Shown here in pieces: positions 60,416 to 64,000 of a stretch of DNA of 64,000 bases (position 1 is its first letter; every line of letters begins with the position of its first letter). The stretch is from Rhizobium sp. Q54 (GTDB lineage: Bacteria; Pseudomonadota; Alphaproteobacteria; UBA2966; CAIVPW01), in the NCBI GenBank assembly GCA_945947575.1, contig CAMEYM010000006.1, forward strand, positions 43,905 through 107,904, written 5' to 3'. Below the pieces are notes generated by a model. That model made no database searches. It was not told the DNA's origin and saw only the letters and a program-made list of their open reading frames with translations. The position numbers were made by a program, and so were the translations under genes.

Positions 60416-61519
60416 ATGGCCGACGAACCGCAAACGCCCGCGACTCCATCCGACGACCAGATGGCGGAAGAGTGGGCTCAGATGGCCAAGGGCGGCGCCA
60501 ATAGCCCGTCCGGTGGCGACGCCGGCAGCGGCGGCGGCCCCGACCCAACCTCGTCGCGCGTCCTTGACCAGGCCGAGATCGACAGCCTGCTTGGCTTCGG
60601 CGGCGCTGCCGGCTCGATGCCGGAACAGTCCGGCATCCGCGCCATCGTCAACTCGGCGCTCGTCTCCTACGAACGTCTGCCGATGCTCGAGGTCGTCTTC
60701 GACCGCCTCGTCCGCCTGATGTCCACCAGCTTGCGCAACTTCACGTCGGACAACGTCGAAGTCTCGCTCGATACCATCACGTCGATCCGCTTCGGCGACT
60801 ACCTGAACTCGATTCCGCTGCCGGCCATCCTCAGCGTGTTCCGCGCGCTGGAGTGGGACAGCTTCGGGCTGATCACGGTCGACAGCTCCCTCATCTATTC
60901 GATCGTCGATGTGCTCCTCGGCGGCCGCCGCGGCACGGCGACGATGCGCATCGAGGGCCGTCCCTACACGACGATCGAGCGTAACCTGGTCGAGCGAATG
61001 GTCAGCGTCGTGCTCGAAGACCTTTCGACCGCGTTCGAGCCGCTGTCGCCCGTGACCTTCAGCTACGACCGTCTCGAGACCAACCCGCGCTTCGCCACCA
61101 TCGCGCGCCCGGCCAACGCCGCCATCTTGGTCAAGCTGCGCGTCGATATGGAAGACCGCGGCGGACGGTTCGAAATTCTTCTGCCCTACGCGACCCTAGA
61201 GCCGGTCCGCGAGCTCTTGCTGCAGCAGTTCATGGGCGAGAAGTTCGGCCGCGACACGATTTGGGAATCGCACTTGGCCAACGAGCTGTGGAGCACCGAG
61301 GTCGACATCCAAGCGATCCTCGATGAGCAGACGATGTCGCTGAGCGACGTCATGGAGTTCAAGATCGGCGAGACGTTGCTGCTGAACGCTCACCCCGACT
61401 CGGTGGTGCGTCTATCGTGCGGCGGCGTGCCGTTGATGCGCGGCAAGATGGGTCGCGTCGGCGACCACGTCGCTATTCGCATCATCCAGGGTCTGCGTCG
61501 GCCGCAGGCAGACCAATAA
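60416..61519 (+). CDS. fliM: Flagellar motor switch protein FliM
   Basis: A 367-residue C-ring protein. The N-terminal helix is poorly conserved, and LDQAEIDSLLGFG near residue 55 fits the CheY-P-binding EIDxLL motif. The middle CheC-like domain (FRALEWDSFGLITVDSSLIYSIVDVLLGGRRG, TTIERNLVERMV) and the C-terminal SpoA domain (LGETLLLNAHPDSVVRLSCGGVPLMRGKMGRVGDHVAIRI) are complete. It binds phospho-CheY and sets rotation direction. Confidence 0.96.
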   Translation: MADEPQTPATPSDDQMAEEWAQMAKGGANSPSGGDAGSGGGPDPTSSRVLDQAEIDSLLGFGGAAGSMPEQSGIRAIVNSALVSYERLPMLEVVFDRLVRLMSTSLRNFTSDNVEVSLDTITSIRFGDYLNSIPLPAILSVFRALEWDSFGLITVDSSLIYSIVDVLLGGRRGTATMRIEGRPYTTIERNLVERMVSVVLEDLSTAFEPLSPVTFSYDRLETNPRFATIARPANAAILVKLRVDMEDRGGRFEILLPYATLEPVRELLLQQFMGEKFGRDTIWESHLANELWSTEVDIQAILDEQTMSLSDVMEFKIGETLLLNAHPDSVVRLSCGGVPLMRGKMGRVGDHVAIRIIQGLRRPQADQ

Positions 61520-61624
61520 ATCGCGCGCGCTGGTAACCAAACGTCAGGGATCTATCCGTACAGTCTGCGTCGAGCTTGGTAAGCGGCCGGCGTTCACCGG
61601 CCGATTTGGGTAAAGGGTAGCGCG

Positions 61625-62263
61625 ATGAATTTCGATCCCGCCGTAGGCGTGTTCCTGGATGGCTTGATTGCGGTGCTGCTGCTGGCGACCATCGCCACGG
61701 GCGTGTTCCTGAATCGGCGCATCGCCAGCCTGCGCCGTTCGACCAAGGACATCAATCAGCTGGTGGGTGGCTTCGACAAGGCGACCGCACGGGCGCGCGC
61801 CGGTATCGAGACCCTGCGCAACACGCTCAAGGATTCGGGCGAGCAGCTCCAGGATCAGATCAACACCGCCCGCGGCCTGCGCGACGACCTCAAGCAGATG
61901 GCGATCGCCGGCGGCCGTCTGACCATGCCGGAGAGCCGCGAGCCGGCGCGTCCGGCCAAGCCCAAGCAATTCGCCAAGGCCGAACCCCGTGGAATGCCTG
62001 CCGGCATGCCGCGCGCCGAGCCGCCGTGGGCCGAGCCCGCCCAGGTGATGCCGCTCACTGGCCGCATGGCCGAGGCGGCAGCGGCTTCCGAGGCCAAGCG
62101 CCCGGCCGTCCGCCGCCCTGAAAAGGCCGGGATTCCCGGCCAGCGTCCGGCAGCGGCGGCGGGCGTGACCCGCAAGACCGCGGCCGCCATGGCCGCCCAG
62201 GCAACCGAGAACGCCTCTGAGGTCGAGCGCGAGTTGCGCGAGTTGCTCCGTCACGTTCGCTAA
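61625..62263 (+). CDS. DUF6468 flagellar-cluster protein
   Basis: A 212-residue protein with one membrane helix (residues 8-28, GVFLDGLIAVLLLATIATGVFL), then a coiled-coil-like region (RRSTKDINQLVGGFDKATARARAGIETLRN) and a Pro/Ala-rich tail ending ERELRELLRHVR. The N-terminal pattern matches DUF6468, found between fliM and motE in alphaproteobacteria. Function unknown. A hairpin at 61584-61603 (CGGCCGG / CCGGCCG) lies in the gap after fliM. Confidence 0.8.
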   Translation: MNFDPAVGVFLDGLIAVLLLATIATGVFLNRRIASLRRSTKDINQLVGGFDKATARARAGIETLRNTLKDSGEQLQDQINTARGLRDDLKQMAIAGGRLTMPESREPARPAKPKQFAKAEPRGMPAGMPRAEPPWAEPAQVMPLTGRMAEAAAASEAKRPAVRRPEKAGIPGQRPAAAAGVTRKTAAAMAAQATENASEVERELRELLRHVR

Positions 62264-62329
62264 AGGCGGCTCGGCAGTAAGATAAGGAGCGGTGGCGCAG
62301 GACGCGCTGTCGTAGGCGAGGGGATCACG

Positions 62330-62965
62330 ATGACCATCCGTCTCATTCCGGCGACCGTCGGATTCGCGGCGCTGCTGTTCGCGGTCAAAGCGGTCGACGT
62401 GTGGCAAGGATCCGCATCGTTCTTCCCGGCCGATCTCGTCGCCCAGGTAACCGTCGCGCCGGCCAAGGCCCAGCAGCCACCGCCCGCCGCACCCGCGGCG
62501 CCCGCGGGCAATGCGACGGCGCAGGCGGGGCAGATCGTCTTCACGCCCGCCGAGCTCGACATGCTGCAGAACCTCAAGACGCGCCGCGAGGAACTTGATG
62601 AGCGCGAGCGCGAGATCGATCTGCGCAACAACCTGCTCGCCGTGTCGGAGCGCCGCGTCCAGGAGCGTATTGCCGAGCTGAAGGTCGTCGAGGAGACCAT
62701 TCGCGGCCTGCTCGTCCAGTACGACAAGCAGCAGGAAGAGCAGCTTGCCGCCGTGGTGCGCATCTACGAGGCGATGAAGCCCAAGGATGCCGCCAACATC
62801 TTCAACCGGCTGCGAATGCCGGTGCTGCTCGAGGTCGCCGAGCGCATCAAGGAGCGCACCATGGCGCCGATTCTCGCCGAGATGGATCCGGTCATCGCCA
62901 ACGCCCTGACCATCGAGATGGCGACCCGTCGCGCCCTGCCGTTGACCGGCCGGCCGACCCCGTAG
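62330..62965 (+). CDS. motE: MotE-like periplasmic chaperone of the flagellar stator
   Basis: A 211-residue protein with an N-terminal membrane helix (residues 6-22), a Pro/Ala linker, a long coiled coil (LQNLKTRREELDEREREIDLRNNLLAVSERRVQERIAELK) and an MgtE-N-like helical domain (AAVVRIYEAMKPKDAANIFNRLRMPVLLEVAERIKERTMAPILAEMDP). In Sinorhizobium, MotE stabilises and folds MotC for stator function. The genes around are consistent. Confidence 0.85.
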   Translation: MTIRLIPATVGFAALLFAVKAVDVWQGSASFFPADLVAQVTVAPAKAQQPPPAAPAAPAGNATAQAGQIVFTPAELDMLQNLKTRREELDEREREIDLRNNLLAVSERRVQERIAELKVVEETIRGLLVQYDKQQEEQLAAVVRIYEAMKPKDAANIFNRLRMPVLLEVAERIKERTMAPILAEMDPVIANALTIEMATRRALPLTGRPTP

Positions 62966-63083
62966 GGGTGGTCATGCCCGCGTCGCTGTCAGCGTCGCCA
63001 CCCGGGTTGGTATCTGGTATTGGCGCGCGTCCCGCGCGACGCGCGCTTTACCCTGTCTCGCAAACGGACTACGTAAGGTGTTG

Positions 63084-64000
63084 ATGGCGGGCATTTCATG
63101 GCCGTTGGCGTCGTGGTTGCGCGCTGGTGCGCTGGCCGCAGGGCTTTGCGCGCTGAGCGGGATCGCTGTGGCGGACCCCGTCACCATCCGCACCTCGCCC
63201 AATCCGGGCTATGGCCGCATCACCTTCGCGTGGCCCGCGCCGGTGGGTCATACCGCGACCCTGACCAGCGGCGTGCTCACGATGGTCTTCGAGCGCCCCG
63301 TCGAGGCGAATGTCGCGCGCCTGCCTGCCGACTTCCCGGGCTACGTCGAATCGGCACGGCTGTCGCCGGACGGGCGCACCCTGACGCTCGGACTCACCAA
63401 GCACTATTTGTTCCGCGCCTACACCAGCGGCGCCGAGGTGCGCGTCGATCTGCTCGGCGAGGGCATCGAGGTTGCGGCGCAACCCGCCGTGCCCCAACTT
63501 GCTCCCCAAGTCACGCCCCAGGCCGCACCAACTCCGGTCGCCCCGCCTGCCGCGCGCCCACCGGCGACCGCGCAAGCGGCACGACCGCCTGCCGCCACAC
63601 CCGCCCAGCCTGCTGCCGTCGCGCCGCCCGCGGCCATCACCGCGGTGCAGGGACCGGCGCGCGTCGGCGCCGCACCCGTACCGGTGCGCGTCGGGGCGCA
63701 CGACGGCTATGACCGTATCGTCTTCGATTGGACCATCGACGTCGCCTACACGGCGGAGAGCGGACCCGGACGCATCACCCTCGACTTCGCCCGGCCCGAC
63801 GGCACCGACTTGACGCCGCTCATGCGCGCTGGTCTGGAGAACGTGGACGGCGCCACCGCGTCGGTCGCCAACGGCCGTACCCTGGTCGTGCTCCAGGTTC
63901 CGGAGGGCGCGCGCCTGCGTCACTTCAAGAGCGGCACCAAGGTCGTGGTGGACGTGCTTGCCGGCACCGGTGTCGCCGCGGCCGCACCGGCCGCGACCCC
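63084..64000 (+). CDS. Periplasmic flagellar-cluster protein, 5' part only
   Basis: The frame opens at ATG 63084 (AAGG upstream), has a signal peptide of about 30 residues ending IAVAD, and remains open to the window end, at least 305 residues. Two related beta-rich AMIN-like segments (GYGRITFAWP..., then GYDRIVFDWTIDVAYTAESGPGRITLDFARP) are joined by a Pro/Ala-rich linker. In alphaproteobacteria the gene after motE often encodes a large TPR protein with this N-terminus. The TPR part would lie beyond the window. Confidence 0.6.
   Translation, partial: MAGISWPLASWLRAGALAAGLCALSGIAVADPVTIRTSPNPGYGRITFAWPAPVGHTATLTSGVLTMVFERPVEANVARLPADFPGYVESARLSPDGRTLTLGLTKHYLFRAYTSGAEVRVDLLGEGIEVAAQPAVPQLAPQVTPQAAPTPVAPPAARPPATAQAARPPAATPAQPAAVAPPAAITAVQGPARVGAAPVPVRVGAHDGYDRIVFDWTIDVAYTAESGPGRITLDFARPDGTDLTPLMRAGLENVDGATASVANGRTLVVLQVPEGARLRHFKSGTKVVVDVLAGTGVAAAAPAAT

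Overview
The window is a GC-rich chromosomal segment from an alphaproteobacterium, probably a Rhodospirillales-like, free-living, flagellated, respiratory organism. The evidence is gene content: usg, fliX divergent from flgI, a DksA whose zinc-finger region keeps only one cysteine, DUF6468 and MotE flagellar genes, the cysG-DUF2849-nitrite/sulfite reductase-DUF934/CysH order, and a groESL operon with a degenerate CIRCE-like element. I see no rRNA, tRNA, CRISPR array, transposase or integrase. The only phage-flavoured gene is a DUF5681 protein near the left edge.

Layout. 0-4 kb: the 3' end of glycogen phosphorylase, a DUF5681 pair, and two overlapping TPR genes. 4-12 kb is a signalling block: a histidine kinase and a receiver/degenerate-kinase protein, an MscS-type channel with a cyclic-nucleotide domain, an SbmA/BacA-like ABC exporter, a stand-alone receiver, and a class III adenylate cyclase with its own receiver. 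12-17 kb: a two-domain cold-shock protein, a K+/H+ antiporter, and two cspA paralogues that share a leader block. 17-22 kb: a divergent quinoprotein dehydrogenase and a SorAB-like sulfite dehydrogenase. 22-36 kb is mostly housekeeping: a PEP-carboxylase homologue with altered catalytic motifs, ada, crcB, a frameshifted M48 protease, a FliG-C-like mini-protein, usg, groESL, qorB with its HxlR regulator, pcm, a Crp-family regulator, and a frameshifted response regulator with pentapeptide repeats.

36-53 kb is dominated by sulfur and periplasmic redox chemistry. It holds the assimilatory operon cysG-DUF2849-cysI-(DUF934::cysH), then, on the minus strand, soxY-soxZ-hypothetical-SUMF1 protein-cytochrome c-flavocytochrome-soxX-soxA. 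Upstream of that lies a molybdenum hydroxylase (large and 2Fe-2S subunits) with a triheme cytochrome c that is transcribed separately. The sox set has no soxB or soxCD beside it, and its SoxY lacks the usual C-terminal GGCGG. SoxXA would load a substrate on the SoxYZ carrier, the flavocytochrome would oxidise sulfide or persulfide, and the SorAB-like pair at 20 kb could oxidise released sulfite; all electrons would go to c-type cytochromes.

53-64 kb is flagellar: flgI / fliX-dksA divergent, flgF-flgG-flgA-flgH on the minus strand, and fliL-fliM-DUF6468-motE plus a truncated flagellar-associated gene on the plus strand. Two frameshifts (near 28,001 and 36,010-36,017) lie in C or G runs and may be sequencing errors.
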